DNA of 64,000 bases from Saliniramus sp050485405 (GTDB lineage: Bacteria > Pseudomonadota > Alphaproteobacteria > Rhizobiales > Beijerinckiaceae): assembly GCA_050485405.1 (NCBI GenBank), contig JBJHBI010000018.1:1-64000 (forward strand), in the 5' to 3' direction. Positions within the stretch are counted from its first letter, which is position 1. The number at the start of each line of letters is the position of its first letter. A program made the translations under genes and the position numbers. Under the pieces are notes generated by a model, which worked only from the letters and a program-made list of their open reading frames with translations, was not told where the DNA came from and made no database searches. This document shows positions 1 to 8,802 of this stretch, piece after piece.

Positions 1-2
1 TC

Positions 3-614
3 GTATCGGCCCTCGCCGCCTGCACGGCGCTGCCCGGAGGCTCCGCCTCGCCCGGGGCGCAGAACGGTGCCGGCGCGACCGCGGGTGCGGCGGCCGACGG
101 CCCTCCCCCCGCCGATGGCGTGACCCGCGCACGCGAGGGCAGCCGTCTGTCGAACCTCGTGCGCTTCGGCTCCACCACGGCGCCGGAACTCGTGCCCGAC
201 ATTCCCCGTTTCGCGCCGTGCCCGCAGGTCGACGTGATCACCGGCGGCGCCGCGATCCGCAATTATGCCGGCGCCTCCTCGAATCAGAACCTGCGCTCGC
301 AGATCTCGATCGCGAATCTGGCACGCGAATGCGTCGTCTCGCCGGACGGACAGGAATTCGTCATCACGATCGGCGTCGAAGGCCGCGCCCTGCTCGGCCC
401 GCGCGGCGGCCCCGGTCGCTACGACGCGCCGCTGCGGATCGTGCTTCGCAATGCCAGCGAGACCTTCGAGGATCGCCGGGTCCAGGCCTCCGCCACGGTG
501 GAGCAGGGCGCGAGCTCGGGCACGTTCACGATCGTCGAGGAAAATCTGACCGTTCCGGCGCGGGTCGGCTCCAACTACATCATCGAAGTGGGCCTGGTCT
601 CCGGACGGCGCTGA
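3..614 (+). CDS. Lipoprotein, N-terminus cut by window edge
   Basis: The reading frame is open from the first bases and ends with TGA at 612-614. The first visible residues include LAAC, which fits a lipobox with the lipidated Cys at about the 7th visible residue, so only the start codon and the beginning of the signal peptide are missing. After an Ala/Gly/Pro-rich linker comes a compact domain of about 140 residues with many beta-type stretches. I do not recognise the family. A short GTG-initiated form from 120 is possible but would lose the lipobox. It is probably an outer- or inner-membrane-anchored periplasmic protein. No function is inferred. Confidence 0.7.
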   Translation, partial: VSALAACTALPGGSASPGAQNGAGATAGAAADGPPPADGVTRAREGSRLSNLVRFGSTTAPELVPDIPRFAPCPQVDVITGGAAIRNYAGASSNQNLRSQISIANLARECVVSPDGQEFVITIGVEGRALLGPRGGPGRYDAPLRIVLRNASETFEDRRVQASATVEQGASSGTFTIVEENLTVPARVGSNYIIEVGLVSGRR

Positions 615-784
615 TGGAGCCCGACGCGCCGAAGCACCATGCGCGCCTTGATTCGGGCGTTTTGTGCCGCTTCGTTGCCGCTTCCCGCTCCCGTGGATCC
701 GGCCATGCTCTTGCCTGCGGCGCCGACGCTGGCATAACAGCAGGTGCCGGTCTCGTCCGCCGCACCAGACGAAAGTAGTTCGCG

Positions 785-3667
785 TTGTCCATAGCCCGTC
801 ACAGCCTCGTCCTGGCCCTGGCCCTCGTCGTGCTGATCATCGGATTCGGCGCACCGGCCCATGCGGTCGATGCGGTGCGGGTGGACCGGGCGACGACGGC
901 GATCGATCTGACCGGCGCGATCGAGCATTTCCGCTCGGATGGCGACGTCATCCAGATCTCGACGGCACCCGGCCCCGACGGCATCGTCCGGCGCATTGCC
1001 GTCACGGCCCGCGAGGCGGGTTTGCGCCCGGACTGGATCGTCTTCGCCCTGACCAATGAAAGCTCCGAGCAGATCGAAAGGCTGCTCGTCGCGCCGCATT
1101 TCAGGATGGTCGATTCCGGGGTCGTCTGGCCCGATCTCGGATCCTCGCGCATCGCGGCGATCACGGCGAGCCAGGGTATCCGTCCCGAACGCGAAGTCTC
1201 CACGGAGGCGGACGTCTTCCGCATCACCCTCGATCCGGGCGCGACCGTCACCTATGTCGGCGAATTGCGCGCAGCACAGGTGCCCCAGCTGCATCTGTGG
1301 GAGCCCAACGCCTATCGCGACAAGGTGTCCGGGCTCACGCTCTACAAAGGCATCATCATCGGCATTGCCGGGCTGCTCGCCCTGTTCCTGACGGTGGTCT
1401 TCGTGGTCAAGGGCGCGGTGATCTTTCCCGCCGCCGCCGCCATCGCCTGGGCGGTCCTCGCCTATGCGGGGATCGATTTCGGGTTTTTCCAGCGCGTCTT
1501 TCCCGTCGACGAGGCAGCCGAGCGGATCTACCGCGCCGCAGCCGAGGCGATTCTCGCCGCGACCCTGCTCGTCTTCCTCTTCGCCTATCTCAATCTCAAC
1601 CGATGGCATGTGAGATACGGCTACGTCACCCTGTTCTGGCTCGCCTTCCTGGCGGCACTCGTCGGTCTCGCGGTGATCGACCCGCCCGTCGCGGCGGGCG
1701 TCGCCCGCGTCTCGATCGCGGCGGTGGCCGGTATCGGCTTCCTGCTGGTGCTCCATCTCGCCACACTCGGCTACGACCGGGCGGTCATGCTGATCCCGAC
1801 CTGGCTCCTCCTGATCGCCTGGGTGACGGCGGCGGGTTTCACGGTGACGGGGTATCTCACCGGCGATCTCGTCTCGCAGGCTTTGATCGGCGGCCTGGTG
1901 CTGATCGTGATGCTGATCGGTTTCACCGTGATGCAGCACGCCTTCGCCGGCGGCGCCTTCGCACAGGGGCTCGTCAGCGATTCCGAGCGCCGGGCGCTCG
2001 CCTTGTCCGGTGCCGGCGACATCGTCTTCGACTGGGACGTCCTGTCGGATCGCGTCTTCGTCAATCCCGAGATCGAGGACCAGCTCTCGCTCAAGCGCGG
2101 GCAATTGCAGGGTTCGGTGGCGAACTGGCTCGATCTCGTCCACCCCTTCGACCGCGACCGCTACCGCACGGCGCTCGATGCCGTGATCGAACAGAAGCGC
2201 GGGCGCATCTCGCAGGAATTCCGTCTGCGCTCGGGCCAGGGTCCCTATCACTGGCTGCGCCTGCGCGCCCGCCCCGTCATCGGCAGCGACGGTGAGGTGA
2301 TCCGTGTCGTCGGCACGATCGCGGACGTCACCGATTCGCGCACGGCCCAGGAGCGGCTGTTGCACGATGCGGTCCACGACAATCTCACCGGCCTGCCCAA
2401 TCGCTGCCTCTTCGACGACCGCCTGCGCGCCGCCCTCGTCCTCGCCTCGCAGGATTCGCGCCTGTCGCCGGCGGTGATCGTCATCGATATCGACCGATTC
2501 AAGCAGGTGAACGAGGATTCCGGGCTCTCGGCGGGTGATGCGATCCTGCTGACGCTGTCGCGGCGCCTGTCGCGCCTGTTGCGCCCGCAGGACACGCTCG
2601 CACGGCTCAACGGCGACCGTTTCGGCGTGATTCTGCTGAGCGAACGCGACCCGGACCGCATCATGGGCTTCGCCGATGCCGTGCGGCGCAGCCTCGCGAC
2701 GCCCGTCACCTATGCCGAGCGCGAGATCTTCTTCACCGCCTCGATCGGCATCGCGCTCTACGACGCGCAGACGCTCAAGCCGGAAGCGATGCTCGACAAT
2801 GCCGATCTCGCCATGGCCGAGGCCAAGCGGCAGGGCGGCGACCGCACCCATGTCTACCGCCCCACCCTGCGCAGTGTCGCGACGGAGGATCTCCCGCTCG
2901 CGGCCGATCTCGCGCGGGCACTCGAAAACAACGAGATCCGCACGCTCTTCCAGCCCATCGTGCGCCTCGATGATCGCACCATCGCGGGCTTCGAGGCGGT
3001 GTTGCGCTGGGATCACCCCAAGCGCGGGCGCATCGCCGACGACGTCTTCGCCGCAACAGCGCAGGGCAGCGGTGCGGCGGCCGATCTCGTCGCCTTCGCC
3101 ATGGAGCGCGCCGCCGAGGAACTCAGCTTCTGGCAGGGTGCGCTCGACGTCGATCCGCCGATCTTCGTCAACACGCCGATCCTCTCGCCCCAGCAGATGC
3201 GTCACGACCTGATCGCGGACGTCAAGAACGTGCTCGCGCGGGCCCGCGTCGCGCCGGGGAGCCTGCGCCTCGCCTTCCCCGAGCGGATGGTGATGGAAAA
3301 TCCCGAATATGCCGCGCAGCTCTTCCTGCGCCTGCGCGATCTGGGTGCGGGCATGACGCTGGACGGTTTCGGCGCCGGTTATTGTGCGCTCGCCTATCTG
3401 GAGCGTCTGCCACTGGAAATGATGCGCCTCGATCGCAGCCTGATGCGCGAGCGGGCTTCCGGGGAGCGCTCGGCGCTGCTCTCGCCCGTGATCCGCATGG
3501 CGCAGGATCTCGGCCTCGAAGTGGTCGCGGATCTGGTGGAGACCGAATCCGATGCGGTGGAGCTCTCGCAACTCGGCTGCGACTATGCGCAAGGCTATCT
3601 CTTCGGCGAACCGCTGACGGCGGCACAGGCGCGCCAGATCATCGTCGGGGCGAGCGAGGCCGCGTAA
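785..3667 (+). CDS. Membrane sensor protein with PAS and degenerate GGDEF and EAL domains
   Basis: This 960-residue protein has a signal peptide (1-27), a periplasmic region to about 185, a seven-helix-like membrane block (about 185-395), a PAS domain (about 400-520), GGDEF (about 525-690) and EAL (about 710-955). The layout matches 7TM-DISM c-di-GMP sensors. The GGDEF signature reads NGDRF (609-613), and the EAL signature reads EAV (737-739). The usual DDFG reads DGFG, and the KLD and VAEGVE elements read RLD and VADLVE. Several catalytic and metal residues are therefore missing, and it is more likely a c-di-GMP or GTP receptor than an enzyme (inference). The start is a TTG directly before a good signal peptide, with only a weak ribosome site. 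A 1005-residue open frame on the other strand is a composition shadow. Confidence 0.85.
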   Translation: MSIARHSLVLALALVVLIIGFGAPAHAVDAVRVDRATTAIDLTGAIEHFRSDGDVIQISTAPGPDGIVRRIAVTAREAGLRPDWIVFALTNESSEQIERLLVAPHFRMVDSGVVWPDLGSSRIAAITASQGIRPEREVSTEADVFRITLDPGATVTYVGELRAAQVPQLHLWEPNAYRDKVSGLTLYKGIIIGIAGLLALFLTVVFVVKGAVIFPAAAAIAWAVLAYAGIDFGFFQRVFPVDEAAERIYRAAAEAILAATLLVFLFAYLNLNRWHVRYGYVTLFWLAFLAALVGLAVIDPPVAAGVARVSIAAVAGIGFLLVLHLATLGYDRAVMLIPTWLLLIAWVTAAGFTVTGYLTGDLVSQALIGGLVLIVMLIGFTVMQHAFAGGAFAQGLVSDSERRALALSGAGDIVFDWDVLSDRVFVNPEIEDQLSLKRGQLQGSVANWLDLVHPFDRDRYRTALDAVIEQKRGRISQEFRLRSGQGPYHWLRLRARPVIGSDGEVIRVVGTIADVTDSRTAQERLLHDAVHDNLTGLPNRCLFDDRLRAALVLASQDSRLSPAVIVIDIDRFKQVNEDSGLSAGDAILLTLSRRLSRLLRPQDTLARLNGDRFGVILLSERDPDRIMGFADAVRRSLATPVTYAEREIFFTASIGIALYDAQTLKPEAMLDNADLAMAEAKRQGGDRTHVYRPTLRSVATEDLPLAADLARALENNEIRTLFQPIVRLDDRTIAGFEAVLRWDHPKRGRIADDVFAATAQGSGAAADLVAFAMERAAEELSFWQGALDVDPPIFVNTPILSPQQMRHDLIADVKNVLARARVAPGSLRLAFPERMVMENPEYAAQLFLRLRDLGAGMTLDGFGAGYCALAYLERLPLEMMRLDRSLMRERASGERSALLSPVIRMAQDLGLEVVADLVETESDAVELSQLGCDYAQGYLFGEPLTAAQARQIIVGASEAA

Positions 3668-3774
3668 GCCGGTTACCCACAGGCCGCCGCACGTGTTCAG
3701 CTTGCGGCTTGCCTTGATCCCCCGCTTCTGCCACAGGAACGGGAAATGCGCGTTGCCGCCAGACGAGGTGCCCC

Positions 3775-4467
3775 ATGACCAGCTTTCCCGACCGGACCCT
3801 GATCGCCGACATCACCGCCAAGATGCTGCTCGAGGTCCAGGCGGTGCATTTCCGCGCTGACGAGCCCTTCCGCTTTACCTCCGGCTGGGCGAGCCCCGTC
3901 TATATCGATTGCCGCAAGCTGATCTCCTTCCCTCGCGTGCGCAACACGCTGATGGATTTCGCCGCTTCCGTGATCCTGCGCGAGGTCGGCTTCGAGACCC
4001 TCGACGCGATCGCCGGCGGCGAGACGGCTGGCATCCCCTTCGCCGCCTGGATCGCCGACCGCATGTCGATGCCGATGCAGTACGTGCGCAAGAAGCCCAA
4101 GGGTTTCGGGCGCGACGCGCAGATCGAGGGCCATTTCATCGAGGGTTCGCGCGTCCTGCTGGTGGAGGATCTCACCACGGACGGGCGCTCCAAGATCAAG
4201 TTCGTCGACGCCATGCGCAAGAGCGGCCTGATCGTCGAGCACGCCTTCGTCGTCTTCCACTACGATATCTTCCCGCAGACCAAGGACATGCTGCGCGAGA
4301 ACGGCGTCGCCATGCACGCGCTGGCCACCTGGTGGGACGTGTTGCGCGTGGCGCGGACGATGGATTACTTCGACGCCGCGACCCTCACCGAAGTCGAAGC
4401 CTTCCTCAACGAGCCGGCCAAATGGTCCGCCGCCCATGGCGGCGCCTCGGAGCTTCCGAGCACCTGA
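3775..4467 (+). CDS. pyrE: Orotate phosphoribosyltransferase
   Basis: PyrE joins orotate to PRPP to give OMP in pyrimidine synthesis in the cytosol. The 230-residue length fits the alphaproteobacterial form. The PRPP loop is seen at residues 127-139 (VLLVEDLTTDGRS), and the early FRFTSGWASPVY stretch matches the orotate-binding N-terminus of the family. The ATG at 3775 follows a GAGGT ribosome site. The gene stands alone between the GGDEF-EAL gene and a tRNA-Leu on the other strand. Nothing about it looks broken. Confidence 0.93.
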   Translation: MTSFPDRTLIADITAKMLLEVQAVHFRADEPFRFTSGWASPVYIDCRKLISFPRVRNTLMDFAASVILREVGFETLDAIAGGETAGIPFAAWIADRMSMPMQYVRKKPKGFGRDAQIEGHFIEGSRVLLVEDLTTDGRSKIKFVDAMRKSGLIVEHAFVVFHYDIFPQTKDMLRENGVAMHALATWWDVLRVARTMDYFDAATLTEVEAFLNEPAKWSAAHGGASELPST

Positions 4468-4492
4468 GCCGCGCGAGGACCATCGGGGGCAT

Positions 4493-4577
4493 TGGTGCGG
4501 ACGGCGGGAATCGAACCCGCATGACCGAAGTCGAGGGATTTTAAGTCCCTTGCGTCTACCAGTTCCGCCACGTCCGC
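4493..4577 (-). tRNA. tRNA-Leu (anticodon UAA), CCA encoded
   Basis: On the minus strand the 5' GCGGACG pairs with CGTCCGC before an A discriminator and an encoded CCA. The anticodon loop reads CTTAAAA with UAA in the centre, flanked by a GGGA/TCCC stem. The T arm GCGGGTTCGATTCCCGC is canonical. The D arm GGCGGAACTGGTAGACGC and the long variable arm (CTCGACTTCGGTCATG region) are typical of class II leucine tRNAs. Length is 85 nt. Confidence 0.95.
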
Positions 4578-4688
4578 GTGTGGCCGGCGCGAATCCGCAC
4601 CGGCAATGCGTGCTGAAGGGTTAGCCGGGGGCGGCGGCGAAGGCAAGCGGGTTTGCGCGGCCCGATGCCAGTGCACCGGCCCCGCCCG

Positions 4689-5309
4689 TCAGAAGCGCTT
4701 TTCGATCATCGCCTCGGCCTGTGCGGCGGCCTGCGGGTCGCCCTCACCACGCCGGCGGGCGGCGTCGCGCAGCATGCCGATCACGTCACCGGGGCGCTCG
4801 GCCACCAGATAATTCAGTTCCATCCCGGCGCGGATGAAGCCGCTCTGGCGCATATGGGCGAGCAGGACGAGCAGCGGCTTGTAGAAATCGGCCACCGAGA
4901 GCATCAGGATCGGTTTGTTGTGGCGCCCGAGCTGCGCCCAGGTCATCTGCTCGACTAGTTCCTCCAGCGTCCCGATCCCGCCGGGCAGGGCGACGAAGGC
5001 GTCGGCGCGCTCGAACATCATCTGCTTGCGGGTATGCATGTCGGAGACGACTATGGTATCCTGCACATCGGAAAGCATGCGCTCCTTGGCCATGAGGAAA
5101 TCGGGAATGATCCCGGTGACATGGCCGCCATGATCGAGGACGGCACGCGCCACGGTGCCCATCAGCCCGACGGCGCCGCCGCCATAGACGAGACCGATCT
5201 TCTCTTCGGCCATGGCCCTGCCGAGCGCCCTTGCCGCCTCGGCGAAGGCGGGGTCGCTACCGGAGCCGGAGCCGCAATACACGCATATCGATCGGATGGT
5301 ATTCATCAT
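4689..5309 (-). CDS. LOG family protein (cytokinin riboside 5'-monophosphate phosphoribohydrolase type, TIGR00730)
   Basis: LOG proteins hydrolyse nucleoside 5'-monophosphates to a free base and ribose 5-phosphate; in most bacteria the true substrate is not known. The 206-residue protein has the Rossmann start CVYCGSGSG, GGGAVGLMG, and the family signature PGGIGTLEE at 109-117, with Arg94 in the preceding helix. The frame is open far upstream into the LysM gene, but homology begins at the tandem ATGs at 5304-5309, so the long form is rejected. The ribosome site is weak. It is divergent from the LysM gene and lies downstream of no other gene on its strand. Confidence 0.88.
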   Translation of the reverse strand: MMNTIRSICVYCGSGSGSDPAFAEAARALGRAMAEEKIGLVYGGGAVGLMGTVARAVLDHGGHVTGIIPDFLMAKERMLSDVQDTIVVSDMHTRKQMMFERADAFVALPGGIGTLEELVEQMTWAQLGRHNKPILMLSVADFYKPLLVLLAHMRQSGFIRAGMELNYLVAERPGDVIGMLRDAARRRGEGDPQAAAQAEAMIEKRF

Positions 5310-5331
5310 TTCGTCCGTTTTTGTACCGAGT

Positions 5332-5384
5332 TTCGTCAATCCGTTGCATTTAGCCGTTTTCACGTCTTGACGAACCGTGTAAAG
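5332..5384. promoter_or_regulatory. Inverted repeat with divergent TTGACG boxes
   Basis: TTCGTCAA (5332-5339) and TTGACGAA (5377-5384) form an 8-bp dyad in the gap between the LOG gene and the LysM gene. Each arm carries a TTGACG, facing outward in one direction each, which could be -35 elements of two divergent promoters or an operator. No convincing -10 is visible for either. Confidence 0.3.
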
Positions 5385-5448
5385 CCATGCCGGGAAAAGG
5401 CATTTTGCGCCGCACTGTAGCGGCGCAACCCAAATCGAGGACCGCGCC

Positions 5449-7221
5449 GTGATCTTTGGTCTGTCTCGCAATCTCGTCTTCGCAGCGATCGCCGCCACGG
5501 CCGTCGCCGGTGGCGGGCTGTGGTTCGTGCTCAACGAGGATGAGCCTAGCGCACCCGCAGCGCAAAGGGAATCCGTCGCGACGCAGGAATCGGTGACACC
5601 GGCACCCGCAGTCGAGGAAAGCGTCTCGCAGGAGCCCGTGAGCGACGAAATTGCGCGCGAAGAAGACGCTGTCGAAGATGTGGCTGTCGAAGAAGACGCT
5701 GCGGAAGACGTCGCCGCGGAGGAAGCCGCTCCCCGGGACGAGGCGGATGCGGAACCGGCAGGCGACATCGAGGAACTCTTCACCGCCGATATGCCTGCGG
5801 ATAGTGCCGATGCCGAATCAGCAGCGGCGGAAGACGAGGCCGAGGCGCTCGCGCCCACGGGTCTCGCCTTCGACATCATCCGCATCGAGCCGACGGGCGA
5901 AGCGGTGATCGCCGGGCGCGGTGCCCCCGATGCCCGCGTCGCGCTCCTGCGCAACGGCGCCGTGCACGACGAGACGATGTCGGATGCCTCCGGCAATTTC
6001 GTCTTCATCCCCGAACCCTTTCCCGTCGGGACGAGCGACGTCACCCTGCGCGCCACCGGCAGCGACGGGGCGGACCTCGTCTCGCAGGAGAGCCTGACCA
6101 TCGTCGTCGACGAAGACCGTCGGCGCCAGCCGATGGTCGCGCGGATCGCCCCCGGCCAGCCCACCGAAGTGCTCTCGCGCCCCGAGCCCGAGCCGGTCGC
6201 CCTCGCGGAGGCCGCAACGGACGAAGTGGTCGCGGAGCAGTCGGCCACGGAAGAATCGACGTCGGAAGAGACTGCCACGCAAGAATCCGCCACGGAAGAA
6301 GCCGTCGCCGACGCGACGACGACGCCGTCGGCGGAGGACAGCATCGTCGAGGAACCCGCTGCGGATTCTGTCGCGCAAGCCGCTGACGAAACCACCGAGA
6401 CCCCCGTCGCGGACACGACGGAAGAGGCGACCGCCGAGCGCAGCGTCGCCGCCCTCGATGCGACGAGCCCGGCTGAGGAGCCCGTCGATACCCGCATCGG
6501 CGTGCGCATCGTCGCCGTCGAGGCGGAAACCGGCGGCGGCCTGTTCGTCTCCGGCGAGGCGGAGGCGCAAGCCGCGATCCGGCTCTATCTGAACGACACC
6601 CTCGTCGCACAGGCCGAGGCCAGCGAGACCGGCGACGTCTCCTTCGCCATCCAGCGCGGGGTGCGGGCGGGGCGCTACCAGGTGCGGCTCGACGATGTCG
6701 AACCCGCCACCGGCACGGTCCTGTCGCGCGCGGAAGTCGGCTTCACCGTCCCCGAAGCCGTTGCCGCCCTGCCCGAACCCGCACCGCTCGCCACGGCTCA
6801 GGCCGACACCGATGCCGATGTCGAAGCCGATGCCGACGAAACGCCCGTCGCGGATGTGGCCGAGGAGGCAGCGGACGAAGCGGCGACGGCGGTCGCAGAG
6901 TCCGCCGCCACGGATCCGCAGGCGAGTGCCGGGGAAGGCGCCGCCGAGGGAGAGACGCTGCAAGCGGCGTCCGAACCCGCAGCCGGGCGCGCCGAAGCAT
7001 CGGTCACCGTTCCCGAACTCGCCACCGCCCTCGTCGAGCGCGGCGACAGCCTGTGGCGGATCAGCCGGCAGATCTATGGGCGCGGCATTCGCTATACCGA
7101 AATCTTCGAGGCGAATCAGGACCAGATCCGCAATCCGGATCTGATCTTCCCCGGTCAGGTCTTCGTATTGCCTCCCGATCAGGAACCGGGTGAAACCCTG
7201 GAGGCGCCGCCGGCGCAGTGA
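5449..7221 (+). CDS. Membrane-anchored acidic low-complexity protein with C-terminal LysM domain
   Basis: The 590-residue protein starts at a GTG after CGAGGACC. It has one N-terminal membrane helix (about 6-28). Long Glu/Ala/Asp/Val-rich linkers then alternate with two predicted beta-sandwich segments (about 135-235 and 345-430, each with a G-x-A/V-x-L-x-x-x-G pattern typical of Ig-like or carboxypeptidase-regulatory folds). A LysM domain lies at about 529-578 (GDSLWRIS, then IYG, NPDLIFPGQVFVLP). LysM binds peptidoglycan GlcNAc, so the protein probably spans from inner membrane to cell wall. Similar LysM proteins are common in alphaproteobacteria, but I know of no assigned function. The acidic linkers are in phase-rich GAxGAx codons, consistent with slippage-driven growth. 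Confidence 0.8.
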   Translation: MIFGLSRNLVFAAIAATAVAGGGLWFVLNEDEPSAPAAQRESVATQESVTPAPAVEESVSQEPVSDEIAREEDAVEDVAVEEDAAEDVAAEEAAPRDEADAEPAGDIEELFTADMPADSADAESAAAEDEAEALAPTGLAFDIIRIEPTGEAVIAGRGAPDARVALLRNGAVHDETMSDASGNFVFIPEPFPVGTSDVTLRATGSDGADLVSQESLTIVVDEDRRRQPMVARIAPGQPTEVLSRPEPEPVALAEAATDEVVAEQSATEESTSEETATQESATEEAVADATTTPSAEDSIVEEPAADSVAQAADETTETPVADTTEEATAERSVAALDATSPAEEPVDTRIGVRIVAVEAETGGGLFVSGEAEAQAAIRLYLNDTLVAQAEASETGDVSFAIQRGVRAGRYQVRLDDVEPATGTVLSRAEVGFTVPEAVAALPEPAPLATAQADTDADVEADADETPVADVAEEAADEAATAVAESAATDPQASAGEGAAEGETLQAASEPAAGRAEASVTVPELATALVERGDSLWRISRQIYGRGIRYTEIFEANQDQIRNPDLIFPGQVFVLPPDQEPGETLEAPPAQ

Positions 7222-7296
7222 GGCCGGCCCTTCTCATGCGGCGGGCAGGCGCTATCTGATGGTGAGCATTCGAAGTTCCCGCCCGGAGAAAGCCGC

Positions 7297-8670
7297 ATGA
7301 GCACGCGTGACCGCGAAGCCAACCGATTCTCAGCCCGCGCGACCCGCTATGCCCGCGTGGGCGCCAATGTCGGGGCGGTGGCTGCGCGCGTCGCGGGCTC
7401 CCGCCTGTTCGGCACGAAGGGAGTGGCGCGCCCGGAAAACGCCGCCGCCCTCGCACAGGCGCTCGGTGGGCTGAAAGGTCCGATCATGAAGGTGGCGCAG
7501 CTGCTCGCCACGATCCCCGAGGCCGTGCCCCCGGAATACGCCGCCGAACTGCAGAAGCTGCAATCCGAAGCCCCGCCCATGGGCGCCGCTTTCGTCAAGC
7601 GCCGCATGCAGGCCGAACTCGGGGCGGGATGGCGCGAGCGTTTCGGCGAATTCGATCTCAGACCCGCCGCCGCGGCCTCGCTCGGCCAGGTTCATCGCGC
7701 CACGGCCCCCGACGGTGCGGCCCTCGCCTGCAAGCTGCAATATCCCGACATGCAATCGGCCGTGGAAGCGGATCTGCGCCAGCTCGGCATGCTCTTCGCC
7801 ATCCACCGCCGCATGGATCCGGCGATCGATACCCGCGAGATCGCCAAGGAGATCGGCGAGCGCGTGCGCGAGGAGCTCGATTACGAGCGCGAGGCCAAGC
7901 ATGTCGCGCTCTACGATCACGCGCTTCAGGGCGTCGATGCGGTGCGCGTGCCGGTGGTGCATCACGATCTGTCGACGCGGCGCCTGCTGACGCTCGGCTG
8001 GCTCGAAGGCAAGCGCATCCTCGATTACAAGGAATCCCCCGTCGAGATCCGCAACCGCCTCGCCATCGCCATGTTCAAGGCCTGGTGGCACCCGTTCAGC
8101 CATGCGGCGGTGATCCACGGCGACCCGCATCTGGGCAATTACACCGTGTTCGAGGAAGTAGGCGAGCCGATGGGGATCAACCTGCTCGATTACGGCTGTA
8201 TCCGCATCTTTCCGCCGAAATTCGTCGGCGGCGTCGTCGATCTCTATCGCGGCCTCCAGCACGACGACCGCGAGCGCACCGTCCATGCCTACGAAACATG
8301 GGGCTTCAAGGGCCTCACCAAGGAGCTGATCGACATCCTCAACATCTGGGCGCGCTTCATCTACGGGCCGCTGCTGGAGGATCGCGTGCGCACCATCGCG
8401 GACGGGGTGAAGCCCGGCGAATACGGGCGCCGCCAGGCCTTCGAGGTGCACAAGGCGCTGAAGGAAAAGGGGCCGGTGACGGTGCCGCGCGAATTCGTCT
8501 TCATGGATCGCGCAGCGATCGGGCTCGGCGCCGTCTACCTGCATCTGCGGGCGGAGCTGAACTATCACAGGCTGTTCGAGGAAGAGATTGCCCGTTTCGA
8601 CATCGAAGCCCTGGCCGAGCGCCAGAACACGGCGTTGGCGCGGGCCGGATTGCCCCCGATGACGGAGTGA
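7297..8670 (+). CDS. ABC1/AarF/UbiB family atypical kinase
   Basis: ABC1 proteins are protein-kinase-like ATPases. UbiB supports ubiquinone synthesis, but several paralogues have other or unknown roles. The 457-residue protein has the family's N-terminal helix with KVAQ in the place of KxGQ, the Ala-rich loop AAAASLGQVHRA that replaces the P loop, and the catalytic loop HGDPHLGN (274-281). DYG at 298-300 stands in place of DFG. There are no C-terminal membrane helices, unlike E. coli UbiB, so it is more like the short paralogues annotated 'AarF/ABC1/UbiB kinase family'. It stands alone, followed on the same strand by the oxidase subunit IV gene. Confidence 0.88.
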   Translation: MSTRDREANRFSARATRYARVGANVGAVAARVAGSRLFGTKGVARPENAAALAQALGGLKGPIMKVAQLLATIPEAVPPEYAAELQKLQSEAPPMGAAFVKRRMQAELGAGWRERFGEFDLRPAAAASLGQVHRATAPDGAALACKLQYPDMQSAVEADLRQLGMLFAIHRRMDPAIDTREIAKEIGERVREELDYEREAKHVALYDHALQGVDAVRVPVVHHDLSTRRLLTLGWLEGKRILDYKESPVEIRNRLAIAMFKAWWHPFSHAAVIHGDPHLGNYTVFEEVGEPMGINLLDYGCIRIFPPKFVGGVVDLYRGLQHDDRERTVHAYETWGFKGLTKELIDILNIWARFIYGPLLEDRVRTIADGVKPGEYGRRQAFEVHKALKEKGPVTVPREFVFMDRAAIGLGAVYLHLRAELNYHRLFEEEIARFDIEALAERQNTALARAGLPPMTE

Positions 8671-8802
8671 GGCCGGATGTCGGCTTCATGACGAAAACGG
8701 CATCGGCATGACCGAAAGCCGTGGGTGATGGCAAGGAAGCCGTTGCGAGACGCGCCCGGTTGGGCTAAAGCCGAGAGAAAGTGTCAGTAGGAAGAACAGG
8801 AC

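Noticed and set aside
575..3592. A 1005-codon open frame on the minus strand across the GGDEF-EAL gene
   Set aside because: Its product is Arg/Asp/Glu/His-rich without any family motif, and the plus frame has a full domain set. In high-GC DNA the antisense frame in register with GC-rich third positions stays open by composition.
6265..6360. Possible tandem repeat or CRISPR-like array in the LysM gene
   Set aside because: The repeats are short codon words for Glu/Ala/Thr within one reading frame. There are no spacers or palindromic repeats. No CRISPR array is present anywhere in the window.
4689..6509. A 606-residue form of the LOG protein running into the LysM gene
   Set aside because: The first 400 residues are Ser/Ala-rich antisense of the acidic linkers. 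The LOG fold starts at the ATG pair near 5304-5309.
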